Shown: positions 1-6,903, counted from the stretch's first letter. The stretch is DNA of 12,197 bases from Propionibacteriaceae bacterium (GCA_024636075.1 JAGXHS010000074.1:1-12197); one strand, 5' to 3'. Numbers and translations: made by a program. Notes: a model not told the origin generated them from the letters alone.

Positions 1-621
1 CCATCGGGAGCAGGGAAGACGACGATCACCAACCTGGTCGCCAGGCTCTATGACGCCTCCCAAGGTCAGGTGCTGGTGGGCGGTGATGATGTGCGGGAAC
101 TGTCACTCCTCTCCCTGCAGCACATGGTGGGCTACGTCACCCAGGATGCGCACCTGTTCCACGAGACGATCCGCGGCAACCTGTTGTACGCCGCGCCCGA
201 GGCCACCGAAGAAGAGCTGCGCCAGGCGCTTTCAGCGGCGCACATCCAGACACTGGTGGACCGGTTGCCCGACGGCCTCGACACGGTGGTGGGGGAGCGC
301 GGCTACCGGCTCTCCGGTGGCGAGCGGCAGCGGTTCGCGATCGCCCGGCTGCTGCTCAAGGCGCCAGCAATCGTGGTGCTGGACGAAGCCACCGCCCATC
401 TGGACTCCGAATCGGAGGCCGCGGTGCAGGCGGCGCTGAATGTGGCGATGGTCGGCACCACATCGATCGTGATCGCCCACCGGCTGTCGACGGTGCGCAA
501 GGCGGACCAGATACTGGTCGTCGAAGCCGGACGGATCACCGAGCGCGGCACGCACGCGGAGTTGCTCGCCGCACGCGGGGCCTACGCCACCTTGTACGCC
601 ACCCAGTTCAGTGACGCCTGA
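1..621 (+). CDS. ABC exporter, C-terminal ATP-binding domain (5' truncated)
   Basis: Open from the first base, so the upstream membrane domain, if fused as in most such exporters, lies outside the window. The 206 visible residues are a nucleotide-binding domain. They start inside Walker A (PSGAGKTT, residues 1-8), then show a Q-loop (VTQD, Q48), signature LSGGERQ (104-110), Walker B ending VVLDEA with catalytic E129, D-loop-like ATAHLD, and the H-loop IAHRLST (H160). The C-terminal ERGTHAELLAARGAYATLY is typical of multidrug or lipid-type ABC exporters that couple ATP hydrolysis to export across the cytoplasmic membrane. The substrate cannot be read from this part. The stop is TGA at 619-621, and the last 14 bp overlap the 3' end of the convergent Nif3 gene. 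The family call is firm; half-transporter versus partner-dependent subunit is open. Confidence 0.93.
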   Translation, partial: PSGAGKTTITNLVARLYDASQGQVLVGGDDVRELSLLSLQHMVGYVTQDAHLFHETIRGNLLYAAPEATEEELRQALSAAHIQTLVDRLPDGLDTVVGERGYRLSGGERQRFAIARLLLKAPAIVVLDEATAHLDSESEAAVQAALNVAMVGTTSIVIAHRLSTVRKADQILVVEAGRITERGTHAELLAARGAYATLYATQFSDA

Positions 622-1747
622 ACCCGGTGCCGGGGGCCAGCACCCACGGGTCGGTGCAGATCTCGGAGATGATGATGTCCACATCGGTCAGGTCGGCTGA
701 AAGCAGCGGCGCCAGCACCGGCAACCATGTCCATTCGGCGGCCCAGTGCGCCACGTCGAGAAGCACGGGCGAACCCTCGTGGGCGATGGCCTCCTGCGCC
801 GGGTGGTGACGTAGGTCCGAGGTCAGGTAGGCGTCCGCACCGCTGCGGCGCGCGGCGTCCAGATGCGAATCGCCGGCCCCTGCCAGTAGGGCCAGCGTGC
901 TCACCATTCGATCCGGATCCCCTGCCAGTCTCACCCCGCCAGCGGTGGCGGGCAGCCGACCAGCGACCTGCGTGGCCAGCTCTGTCGCGCGCATCGGGTG
1001 GGGGAGCGAGCCGATCCGGCCGAGGCCGCTGTCGGACGGCTGATCTGCCTGCGGCAGCAGGGAGAATGCGGGGGTCTCGTAGGGATGCGCTTCGAGCAGC
1101 GCCGCGAGTACCGCGCCGCGCGCAGATCGTGGCAGCACCATCTCGATCCGTGACTCGGCAACCTCGCTCTGCTGCCCGACGTCACCGATGTGTGGCTCCG
1201 CCCCGGCCAGAGGACGGAAACGGCCGGTGCCGGGCGAGTGGAAGTGGCACCGGTCGTAGTTGCCCACTGCTCCGGCGCCGGCTCGGCAGAGCACGTCCAC
1301 GAGGGGGTTGAGGTCTTTGCTGGGCACGAACACCACCAAGGTGTCCAGACCCGGTTCCAGGTCCGCCTCCAGCGGACGGATGTCGTCCAGGTCGAGGGTG
1401 CGGGCCAAGGCGTCGGAGACACCATCGACGGGGTTGTCCGCGTTCGTGTGGGCGGCGAAGAGGGACACGCCGGCGGCTATCGCCGCCAGCAGCACCCGAC
1501 CCTTCGGATGAGACGAATCCACGCCGTGGATGCCTCGCAACAGCAGTGGGTGATGCGCGACGACCATGTCAGCGGAGACCTGCGCTGCCTGCTGGATCAC
1601 CTCGTCGGTGATGTCGACGGTCAACAGGATTCTGCGAACCGGTGCGGTGCGCTCGCCCAGCACCAGACCCACCCGATCCCATGGTTCAGCCATCCTTGGT
1701 GGGTAGCGTCGATCCATCGCCTGCATCACATCGCCGACTGTGCTCAT
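608..1747 (-). CDS. Nif3-like dinuclear metal centre protein (YqfO/NIF3 family)
   Basis: A 379-residue protein of the long Nif3 form, in which a PII-like/YqfO domain (about 132-235) is inserted between the halves of the metal-binding fold. The N-terminal half carries PWDRVGL (23-29), the metal-ligand pair in VAHHPLL (H65, H66) and HTNADNPVDGV (from H100). The C-terminal half carries DVAHWAAE, supplying D331, H334 and E338. The usual Gly before the last His is Ala here. Family members form hexameric toroids with two metals per subunit; their cellular role is unsettled, with reports of GTP cyclohydrolase I-like activity in some. The ATG at 1747 overlaps the stop of the upstream membrane protein gene (ATGA), so translation is probably coupled; a GGAAGGA lies 12 nt upstream. 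It is the last gene of a reverse-strand operon. The family is secure, the function unknown. Confidence 0.93.
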   Translation of the reverse strand: MSTVGDVMQAMDRRYPPRMAEPWDRVGLVLGERTAPVRRILLTVDITDEVIQQAAQVSADMVVAHHPLLLRGIHGVDSSHPKGRVLLAAIAAGVSLFAAHTNADNPVDGVSDALARTLDLDDIRPLEADLEPGLDTLVVFVPSKDLNPLVDVLCRAGAGAVGNYDRCHFHSPGTGRFRPLAGAEPHIGDVGQQSEVAESRIEMVLPRSARGAVLAALLEAHPYETPAFSLLPQADQPSDSGLGRIGSLPHPMRATELATQVAGRLPATAGGVRLAGDPDRMVSTLALLAGAGDSHLDAARRSGADAYLTSDLRHHPAQEAIAHEGSPVLLDVAHWAAEWTWLPVLAPLLSADLTDVDIIISEICTDPWVLAPGTGFRRH

Positions 1748-2595
1748 TGTTGGACGTCATCCTTCCGTCGCCTCTGCTGGTTCTCACCCACGGGGGGTCT
1801 GCTCCCGGCATTCCACAACTCGCTGGTGGCGATGATCCAGAAGACTCCGAAACAGATGATCAGTGTCACCTCTGCGACGAGCAGTGACCACGACCAGTCC
1901 GTCAACCGCCCGACCGCTGTCAACAGCAGCACACTGCCGGCCATGGTGGCAGCGATGGCCCAGTACGTGGTCCGCAATCGTTGTGTCATGGCATCGAGGG
2001 CGTTCAACACCACCACGGCGAAGATGCAGACGAACAGGCCCGCGGCACCGGTGTAGTGCGCCCCGGTCAGGAAGGTTTCGGGGCTGAGCAGCCACCACGA
2101 TGCCACAGTGGCGACCAGCACGGATGCCGCTGCGATACCCCAGAGGTGGCTCGGCTGGATCCCGCGGGGGTCCCGACTGGCGACCACGATGGCCAGTGCG
2201 ATGCCAGCCACTCCCAGAACGGTGAACGATCCCACGGCATTGTTGACCCCCGGTAGCGCGTCGGACACCGCCAAGGGTGCTGAGCGGCAGCTGCCCTGCC
2301 CGGGAGTGGGCACCAGCGCGACGATTGGCGCGAACATGCCGGCCACGTTGAGCAGCGCGTCCTCGGTTTCGGTGTTGCACTTGACGATCACCAGACAGGC
2401 CCCGATGGCCACCAGCGATCCGACCACAATGCCCTGCGCGGGGGTGTAGTAATAGGCGCTGATCGACGGTTGCAGGCAACTCGGCCCGGTGTTCCACCAC
2501 TCCAGCAGAACACTGGCCAGTAGAAGCACGGTGAGCAACACCATGCCGAGACGAAGGTAGCGCCACGTTTTGCGGATCTCATCGCTGAGACTCAT
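1744..2595 (-). CDS. multi-spanning membrane protein of unknown function
   Basis: A 283-residue integral membrane protein with seven or eight predicted hydrophobic spans, roughly at residues 16-32, 53-72, 83-97, 121-140, 150-170, 182-200, 210-229 and 237-256. A charged, Arg/Lys-rich tail ends it. The loop after span 1 holds CLQPSISAYYYTPAQG, and KCNTETEDALLNVAGMFAPIVALVPT follows the second span in pieces; I recall similar patterns in uncharacterised actinobacterial membrane proteins but know no function. I chose the ATG at 2595 because GAGGTG (2606-2601) lies 5 nt ahead; a GTG at 2598 is a one-codon-longer alternative. The gene sits between rlmA and the Nif3 gene with overlapping stop and start codons at both ends (TGATG, then ATGA), so it is made as part of one transcript and probably translated by coupling. 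Confidence 0.85.
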   Translation of the reverse strand: MSLSDEIRKTWRYLRLGMVLLTVLLLASVLLEWWNTGPSCLQPSISAYYYTPAQGIVVGSLVAIGACLVIVKCNTETEDALLNVAGMFAPIVALVPTPGQGSCRSAPLAVSDALPGVNNAVGSFTVLGVAGIALAIVVASRDPRGIQPSHLWGIAAASVLVATVASWWLLSPETFLTGAHYTGAAGLFVCIFAVVVLNALDAMTQRLRTTYWAIAATMAGSVLLLTAVGRLTDWSWSLLVAEVTLIICFGVFWIIATSELWNAGSRPPVGENQQRRRKDDVQQ

Positions 2596-3425
2596 CACGG
2601 CACCTCGTCGGTGCGGGTGAACACCGACACCGCCACATCGAGCACGGCGGACACGGCGGGGGCTGCCTCCGGGGTGTTGTGGAAGGCGTTGGGGCCCATC
2701 GCGATCAGGTCGCGGGCGGCTTCGGCGTCCAGCGGCAGCCGCCGCTGGACCTGTTCACCGCCCGACGCTCTCAGGTACTGCGACATGGTGTCGGTGAGGT
2801 GCCGGGCCTTGTCCGGTTCGATGCCCAGCAATCCGTGCTGCTCCCTGAACTGGGCCAGGTGACCCGGATTGGGACTGACTACCACCACGACGCCACCGGG
2901 GCTCAGCACCCGTCGGAACTCAGCGGCGTTGCGGGGAGCGAAGATGCACAGCACGGCGTCAACGCTGCCGTCCCGCAGCGGCAACCGCTGCCAGGTGTCG
3001 GCGACGACGGCGGCCATCCTCGGGTGCGCCCTGGCGGCTTTCCGGGCTGCCGCGGAGGAGATGTCGACAGCCAGCCCGGTTGTTGCGGGCAGCTGGTCCA
3101 GCACGCGGGCCAGGTGGTGACCGGTGCCGGCGCCGACCTCGACGATTCTCCTGGCGGAGGACACCTGCCGCAGCACCGCGTCACTGATCGCCCGGTAGTG
3201 ACCCGCGTCGAGGAATCGTGCCCTCGCAGCGACCATTTGGGGGGTGTCGGCGTTTAGTGGGGCAGCGCGCTGCAACAGGTTCAGATGACCCTGCCGGGCG
3301 ATGTCGAAGCGGTGCCCTGTTGGGCAACCGACCACTGTGTCAGCCCGGAACATCGGCGCGGCGCACGCCGGACAACTGAGCAGTTCGACCCAGCCATCCA
3401 ACGGCCCGGGCTCATTCGATCGCAC
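2595..3425 (-). CDS. rlmA: 23S rRNA (guanine-N1)-methyltransferase, RlmA family
   Basis: A 276-residue SAM-dependent methyltransferase. An N-terminal zinc-binding region has C18 and C21 (SCPAC), then C34 and H38 (CPTGH), followed by FDIARQGHLNLL, a hallmark of RlmA proteins. The segment ARFLDAGHYRAI (69-80) and SAM motif I VEVGAGTGHH (95-104) follow, with FAPRNAAEFRRVL and MGPNAFHN (243-250) further on. The family methylates a guanine of helix 35 in 23S rRNA: G745 for RlmA(I), G748 for RlmA(II)/TlrB. Actinobacterial members tend to be the second type, which I cannot prove here. The GTG start at 3425 is supported by a TAGAAT -10 box 6 nt upstream, consistent with a leaderless message. It lies 9 nt after the SURF1 stop and overlaps the next gene. 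Confidence 0.92.
   Translation of the reverse strand: MRSNEPGPLDGWVELLSCPACAAPMFRADTVVGCPTGHRFDIARQGHLNLLQRAAPLNADTPQMVAARARFLDAGHYRAISDAVLRQVSSARRIVEVGAGTGHHLARVLDQLPATTGLAVDISSAAARKAARAHPRMAAVVADTWQRLPLRDGSVDAVLCIFAPRNAAEFRRVLSPGGVVVVVSPNPGHLAQFREQHGLLGIEPDKARHLTDTMSQYLRASGGEQVQRRLPLDAEAARDLIAMGPNAFHNTPEAAPAVSAVLDVAVSVFTRTDEVP
2601..2606 (-). promoter_or_regulatory. ribosome binding site of the membrane protein gene
   Basis: GAGGTG on the reverse strand, 5 nt before the ATG at 2595, inside the last codons of rlmA. It favours the ATG over the GTG at 2598. Confidence 0.6.
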
Positions 3426-3431
3426 TGGGCG

Positions 3432-3437
3432 ATTCTA
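3432..3437 (-). promoter_or_regulatory. -10 box of rlmA (leaderless, uses upstream stop)
   Basis: TAGAAT on the reverse strand followed by CGCCCA and the GTG at 3425. The TAG (3437-3435) is also the stop codon of the SURF1 gene. Confidence 0.6.
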
Positions 3438-4172
3438 GTGAGCTCCTGCACGAGCGCGACGCCGATCGCGGAGATCGCCACGGATCAGCACGAAGCCACC
3501 GACCACCGCGATCAGGGTGAAGCTGAACCACTGCAACGCATAGGACAGATGGGGTCCTTCGCTGAGTTCCGGAGGTGAGATCGGCACCAGCTCGGCACCC
3601 TGCGGAGGATCACTGCTCAGCAGCGAGATGTACCCGTCCAGCACCGGTTGGCCGAGGGATGCCCCGATCGCTGGTGCGTTGATCAGCCGCACCTTGTTCT
3701 GCACCGGGACGATGGCGTTGTCCTTGCCGCGCTCGTTGCGACGGACATAGCCGACCACCGTCACCTCACCGGATGGCGCAGCAGGCAGTACGTCCGGATC
3801 GGGTTGACCCTGGGGCCGGGGCAGGAACCCACGATCAATGAGCACCAGCTCACCCGAGGTCGTTCGCAGCGGCGTGATCACCTCGCTGCCCGGAAGGTCA
3901 CCCTGATTGCGGTAGCGAGCCTGGAACTGGTCGCCGGCGAGGTATTGGCCGCTCACCGTCACCCGTTGCCACTGCATCTCCTCTGTGATGGTGGCGCCGA
4001 ACACTTCGCTGTAGGGGCGAACCGGCTGATTCCGGTAGGCCTCGATCCTGGCGTTGCTCTGCTTGCGGGCGTCCAACCGGTGCAACTGCCACTCGCCCAG
4101 CCGGATGAAGACTGTGACGAGTATTGCGACGAAGAGGGCCAGGGCCACCCACCGTTTCACCATGCTGCTCAC
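3435..4172 (-). CDS. SURF1 family protein, cytochrome c oxidase assembly
   Basis: A 245-residue membrane protein with the SURF1 layout. It has an N-terminal transmembrane segment (about 7-24) followed by the motif LGEWQLHRLDAR (25-36), a large extracytoplasmic domain containing IDRGFLPRP (112-120), and a C-terminal segment EGPHLSYALQWFSF (205-218) leading into a second membrane helix (about 216-231) and a basic tail. SURF1/Shy1 proteins assist maturation of haem-copper oxidase subunit I, including haem a handling in bacterial homologues. The GTG start at 4172 lies 6 nt behind a TAGGCT -10 box, so a leaderless message is likely; an ATG at 4163 would shorten it by three residues. It follows the DUF3099 gene by 9 nt and precedes rlmA by 9 nt. 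Confidence 0.93.
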   Translation of the reverse strand: MSSMVKRWVALALFVAILVTVFIRLGEWQLHRLDARKQSNARIEAYRNQPVRPYSEVFGATITEEMQWQRVTVSGQYLAGDQFQARYRNQGDLPGSEVITPLRTTSGELVLIDRGFLPRPQGQPDPDVLPAAPSGEVTVVGYVRRNERGKDNAIVPVQNKVRLINAPAIGASLGQPVLDGYISLLSSDPPQGAELVPISPPELSEGPHLSYALQWFSFTLIAVVGGFVLIRGDLRDRRRARAGAH

Positions 4173-4178
4173 CCGGCG

Positions 4179-4184
4179 AGCCTA
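4179..4184 (-). promoter_or_regulatory. -10 box of the SURF1 gene (leaderless, uses upstream stop)
   Basis: TAGGCT on the reverse strand followed by CGCCGG and the GTG at 4172. The TAG (4184-4182) is also the stop codon of the DUF3099 gene. Confidence 0.6.
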
Positions 4185-4517
4185 CTCACCTTCCAGGTCC
4201 CCCCTGATGGTGACGTGGTCGGTCAATTGGAGACGTTCCTCGACCGGCTCGACATCGTTGGTGTCCTTGCTCCGACGATCCCCGGCGTTTCCCAACACCA
4301 CGGCGATCGCCGGCAGCAGCCCGGCTCCGGCCAGAAAGGCCCACCGCCACGGGCTGGGCGTGATGACCAGTCCGACGAAGCAGAGCGAGCGGATCAGCAT
4401 CGTCCACAGGTAGCGTCGCTGGCGCATCTCCAGATCACGGCTGTGGCTGATCGCAGCGGAGGTGATGACCACCGGTGCACCCTCTCGGGCGTCGCGATCG
4501 GCACGCTCGCTCGTCAT
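4182..4517 (-). CDS. DUF3099 domain-containing small membrane protein
   Basis: A 111-residue protein matching the actinobacterial DUF3099 pattern: VVITSAAISHSRDLEMRQRRYLWTM in pieces around 16-40, then RSLCFVGLVI and GAGLLPAIAVVLGN. Two hydrophobic segments (about 41-54 and 57-77) suggest two membrane passes, followed by a polar, acidic C-terminal tail. No function is established for the family. The frame is open up to 4643, but I choose the ATG at 4517: a TACAGT -10 box lies 6 nt upstream, the DUF3099 homology begins just after it, and a longer form would run into the fabG gene. It is the first gene of the reverse-strand cluster and is divergent from fabG. Its TAG stop codon forms the first half of the -10 box of the SURF1 promoter. 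Confidence 0.85.
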   Translation of the reverse strand: MTSERADRDAREGAPVVITSAAISHSRDLEMRQRRYLWTMLIRSLCFVGLVITPSPWRWAFLAGAGLLPAIAVVLGNAGDRRSKDTNDVEPVEERLQLTDHVTIRGDLEGE

Positions 4518-4523
4518 GCACCA

Positions 4524-4529
4524 ACTGTA
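4524..4529 (-). promoter_or_regulatory. -10 box of the DUF3099 gene (leaderless)
   Basis: TACAGT on the reverse strand, 6 nt before the ATG at 4517, which places the expected transcription start at or next to the A of the ATG. No ribosome site precedes it. The 10-mer GTACAGTTGG around it recurs at the permease promoter (10566-10557). Confidence 0.65.
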
Positions 4530-4555
4530 CGCGGCGGATCTGGCGCCAAGCAGGA

Positions 4556-4565
4556 CCAAATTTGG
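4556..4565 (+). repeat. AT-rich palindrome in the fabG promoter
   Basis: CCAAATTTGG is a perfect 10-bp palindrome ending one base before the fabG -10 box. A second palindrome, TGGCGCCA, lies at 4541-4548. Both fall in the 62-bp divergent gap and could bind a regulator of fatty acid synthesis; this is inference. Confidence 0.4.
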
Positions 4566-4566
4566 G

Positions 4567-4572
4567 TAGGTT
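4567..4572 (+). promoter_or_regulatory. -10 box of fabG-fabI (leaderless)
   Basis: TAGGTT, 7 nt before the GTG at 4580. GGTAGGTT is shared exactly with the ABC ATPase promoter at 6902-6909. No good -35 box is visible; the -35 position falls on CGCCAA (4544-4549). Confidence 0.65.
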
Positions 4573-4579
4573 CTTGGGT

Positions 4580-5290
4580 GTGACGCAACAGAGAACAGCA
4601 TTGGTGACCGGTGGGTCCAGGGGAATTGGGCGGGCGATCGCAAGCGCGCTCGTGGCCCAGGGACACCAGGTGGCCGCCACGTATCGCAGTGGCGACGTGG
4701 GCGAAGGCGTGCTCGGCGTGAAGTGCGACATCACCAGTGCCGAGGACGTGGATCAGGCCTTCAGTACGGTGGAGAAGGAGTTGGGCCCGGTCGAGGTCCT
4801 CGTCGCCAACGCAGGCGTGACCGCTGACACACTGCTGATGCGGATGTCCGAGGAACAGTGGGACACCGTGATCGACACCAACCTGACCGGCACTTTTCGC
4901 GTGGTGAAGCGCGCCAGCCGCCAAATGATGCGACAACGTTTCGGACGGATGATCCTGATCAGTTCAGTCGTCGGCCTGCTCGGTTCGCCCGGGCAGGTCA
5001 ACTACGCGGCATCGAAGGCTGGCCTGGTTGGGTTGGCCCGCAGCGTCGCCCGTGAACTGGGCGGTCGCGGCATCACCTGCAATGTCGTTGCCCCCGGCTT
5101 CATCGAGACCGACATGACCGCAGAACTGCCCGAAGACACCATCGCGGACTACATCGCCCGGATCCCGGTGGGGCGCCTCGGCTCCATCGACGACGTCGCC
5201 GCCAGTGTGGCCTTTCTCGCCTCGGAGTCCGCTGGGTACATCACCGGAGCAGTCATCCCCGTCGACGGCGGCCTCGGCATGGGGCACTGA
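4580..5290 (+). CDS. fabG: 3-oxoacyl-ACP reductase FabG (MabA-like)
   Basis: A 236-residue short-chain dehydrogenase that reduces 3-oxoacyl-ACP to 3-hydroxyacyl-ACP with NADPH in type II fatty acid elongation. It shows the Rossmann glycine motif TGGSRGIG (10-17), NAG (77-79), LLMRMSEEQWDTVIDTNLTG with N101, the catalytic S129, Y142 and K146 (NYAASKAG), PGFIETDM (172-179) and the C-terminus IPVDGGLGMGH, which closely resembles M. tuberculosis MabA as I recall it. The start is GTG at 4580. A TAGGTT -10 box ends 7 nt before it and there is no Shine-Dalgarno, so the message is probably leaderless; the frame stays open upstream to 4475, but that would overlap the divergent DUF3099 gene. The enoyl reductase gene follows after 49 nt, the usual actinobacterial pairing. 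Confidence 0.95.
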   Translation: MTQQRTALVTGGSRGIGRAIASALVAQGHQVAATYRSGDVGEGVLGVKCDITSAEDVDQAFSTVEKELGPVEVLVANAGVTADTLLMRMSEEQWDTVIDTNLTGTFRVVKRASRQMMRQRFGRMILISSVVGLLGSPGQVNYAASKAGLVGLARSVARELGGRGITCNVVAPGFIETDMTAELPEDTIADYIARIPVGRLGSIDDVAASVAFLASESAGYITGAVIPVDGGLGMGH

Positions 5291-5339
5291 CCAGAGCCAT
5301 CCACAACACTCCAGACTCAGACGAACAGGACACACACTG

Positions 5340-6110
5340 ATGGGCATCCTTGAGGGCAAGACCATTTTGGTGGCCGGTGTCACCATGAACACCTCCATCG
5401 GCTACGAAGTCGCTCGTATCGCGCAGGCGGAGGGAGCCACCGTGGTGGTCTCCAATTTCGGTCGGGCGATGGCCCTCACCCGCAGGGTGGTGCAGAAACT
5501 TGACCCGGTGCCGGCGGTGATTGAGCTCGACGTCACCAACGCCGATGATCTGGCCGCACTACCGGACAAACTGCGCGAACACGTCGACCACCTGGACGGG
5601 GTTGTGCACTCCATTGCCTTCGCCAACCCGGAGACGGCACTCGGCGGCGGGTTCCTGACCACACCGTGGGCAGACGTCGCCCAGGAGCTGCAAGTGTCGG
5701 CGTTCTCGTTGGCCAGTCTGACGATGGCCTGCAAGCCACTGTTCTCCGACTCCGTTTCGGTGGTAGGGCTCACCTTCGATGGGCGTTTCTCCTGGCCGAC
5801 CTACGACTGGATGGGTGTCGCGAAGGCAGCGCTGGAGTCGACCAGCCGCTACCTGGCCCGCTATCTCGGCGCCGAAGGTGTCCGCTGCAACCTTGTTGCT
5901 GCCGGACCGCTGGAGACCTTGGCGAAGAAGGCGATTCCGGGTGCCGAGACGTTCAACAATGTGTGGGGGGATCGGGCTCCGATCAGTTGGGACCCGACCG
6001 ATCCGACGCCGACGGCCAAGGCAGTTGTCGCCCTGCTCAGCGACTTCTTCAGCGCAACCACCGGTGAGATGGTGCACGTCGACGGGGGGTTGCACGCCAC
6101 CGGCGCCTGA
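5340..6110 (+). CDS. fabI: NADH-dependent enoyl-ACP reductase (FabI/InhA type)
   Basis: A 256-residue enoyl-ACP reductase, the last step of each type II fatty acid elongation cycle. It carries an atypical glycine motif with NTSIGY (17-22), ELDV (62-65), HSIAFA with S91, TFDG with F146, and the catalytic pair Y155 and K162 (YDWMGVAK). By alignment from memory these match S94, F149, Y158 and K165 of mycobacterial InhA. The substrate-binding loop after AAGP (187-190) is about ten residues shorter than in InhA, as in Streptomyces-type FabI, arguing against a mycolate-specialised enzyme. The ATG at 5340 has a modest AGGA at 5327-5330 and no -10 box, so it is transcribed from the fabG promoter. The gene ends 10 bp from the convergent hypothetical gene. 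Confidence 0.94.
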   Translation: MGILEGKTILVAGVTMNTSIGYEVARIAQAEGATVVVSNFGRAMALTRRVVQKLDPVPAVIELDVTNADDLAALPDKLREHVDHLDGVVHSIAFANPETALGGGFLTTPWADVAQELQVSAFSLASLTMACKPLFSDSVSVVGLTFDGRFSWPTYDWMGVAKAALESTSRYLARYLGAEGVRCNLVAAGPLETLAKKAIPGAETFNNVWGDRAPISWDPTDPTPTAKAVVALLSDFFSATTGEMVHVDGGLHATGA

Positions 6111-6120
6111 TCCATCGTGG

Positions 6121-6837
6121 TCACGGCCCCACGTGCTCAACCAGCGGCCACGCCAGCGCTGACTGCACGGCGCTGGCGGCTGCTCGCTCCAACTCCAGCA
6201 ACGCCCGTTCCTGTGCGAGTGCCCCGTGCGAGCTGAGCGGCTCGGGGTGTGCGCCGCCACCGGCTGCGCGGAGGGCCTCGAACACCGGCCACGCCCGATC
6301 CAACAGGCGTTGGGCCTGAGGCGGGTAGCAGCGTCCCAGCACCGGAGTGTCGGCCTCGAGCGGTCGGCCTGCCGTGATTCTCCCGAGGCCGTGCAGTTCA
6401 GCTTCCAGCCGTGCCACCAGCTCTGACCAGACCCGATTGGCTTCAGCCGTGTTCGACGGCAATTCGGGAGCCCTGGCGTCGTGGATCGTCCACTGGATGG
6501 CCGGTCCCACCGAGGTCGGGACCAAGGCCAATCCACCATCGTGACGGATCACGACCTGTCCGGCGTTCAGCGCGGCAGCGTTCAGCGCCACCGGCCCACG
6601 CATCCCGGCCGGATGGCCGGGGCGGGGCAACAGCAGCGCCCACCGGCCAGGTCCGGCGAAGCGATGCAGTGCCACGCGCAACGGATGGCCCACCGGGGCA
6701 CCGAGCCCCACAATGTCCTCGGTATCGATGAAATGATGAGCGACAGCCACCCGGTTCAACGACTCTTCCACGAGCGGCGCCGGGGTCCCGGAGGCCAGAT
6801 CGTTGAGAGCGCGAACCATGCTGATTCCGGCAAGCAT
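6121..6837 (-). CDS. conserved-looking hypothetical protein (possible Rv1486c counterpart)
   Basis: A 238-residue soluble protein with no signal peptide, membrane span or motif that I recognise. Notable stretches are GPGRWALLLPRPGHPAGMRG (62-81) followed by PVALNAAALNAGQVVI, TSVGPAIQWTIHDA (108-121), and an Ala/Leu/Glu-rich helical C-terminus (about 203-234). The ATG at 6837 is 6 nt behind a TAGCCT -10 box, which supports this start and a leaderless message; M7 is the next candidate. Its position beside fabG-fabI and before NfeD and SPFH, on the opposite strand, is the same as that of the uncharacterised Rv1486c in M. tuberculosis, so it may be its counterpart, but that is inferred from position only. 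It is divergent from the ABC ATPase gene, and the two promoters look like mirror images. Confidence 0.75.
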   Translation of the reverse strand: MLAGISMVRALNDLASGTPAPLVEESLNRVAVAHHFIDTEDIVGLGAPVGHPLRVALHRFAGPGRWALLLPRPGHPAGMRGPVALNAAALNAGQVVIRHDGGLALVPTSVGPAIQWTIHDARAPELPSNTAEANRVWSELVARLEAELHGLGRITAGRPLEADTPVLGRCYPPQAQRLLDRAWPVFEALRAAGGGAHPEPLSSHGALAQERALLELERAAASAVQSALAWPLVEHVGP

Positions 6838-6843
6838 TCCTGC

Positions 6844-6849
6844 AGGCTA
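6844..6849 (-). promoter_or_regulatory. -10 box of the hypothetical gene (leaderless)
   Basis: TAGCCT on the reverse strand, 6 nt before the ATG at 6837. Confidence 0.55.
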
Positions 6850-6903
6850 CCCGGCGTGCGGGACTTGCCGGTGAGCCGTGAGATCGCTCGGATCGGCTGT
6901 TGG

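Noticed and set aside
621..640. CCCGG-TG-CCGGG as terminator of the ABC exporter gene
   Set aside because: A 2-nt loop is too tight, no T-run follows, and it lies within the Nif3 coding sequence.
4475..4579. Upstream extension of fabG
   Set aside because: It would overlap the divergent DUF3099 gene and its promoter; known FabG proteins start near the GTG at 4580, which has a well-placed -10 box.
4518..4643. Upstream extension of the DUF3099 gene
   Set aside because: It would run antisense into fabG; the ATG at 4517 has a -10 box 6 nt before it and domain similarity starts after it.
4580..6110. mabA-inhA operon as evidence for mycolic acid synthesis
   Set aside because: fabG-fabI pairing is general in actinobacteria; the short FabI loop and lack of other mycolate genes in view do not support it.
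6116..6133. CGTGG/CCACG hairpin as bidirectional terminator between fabI and the 6121-6837 gene
   Set aside because: Only 5 bp of stem with an 8-nt loop and no T-run; too weak to call.
5559..6539. Reverse-strand open frame of 326 codons across fabI
   Set aside because: Antisense to a firmly identified gene, Arg/Pro/Ser-rich composition typical of GC-rich shadow frames, and it also crosses the hypothetical gene in another frame.
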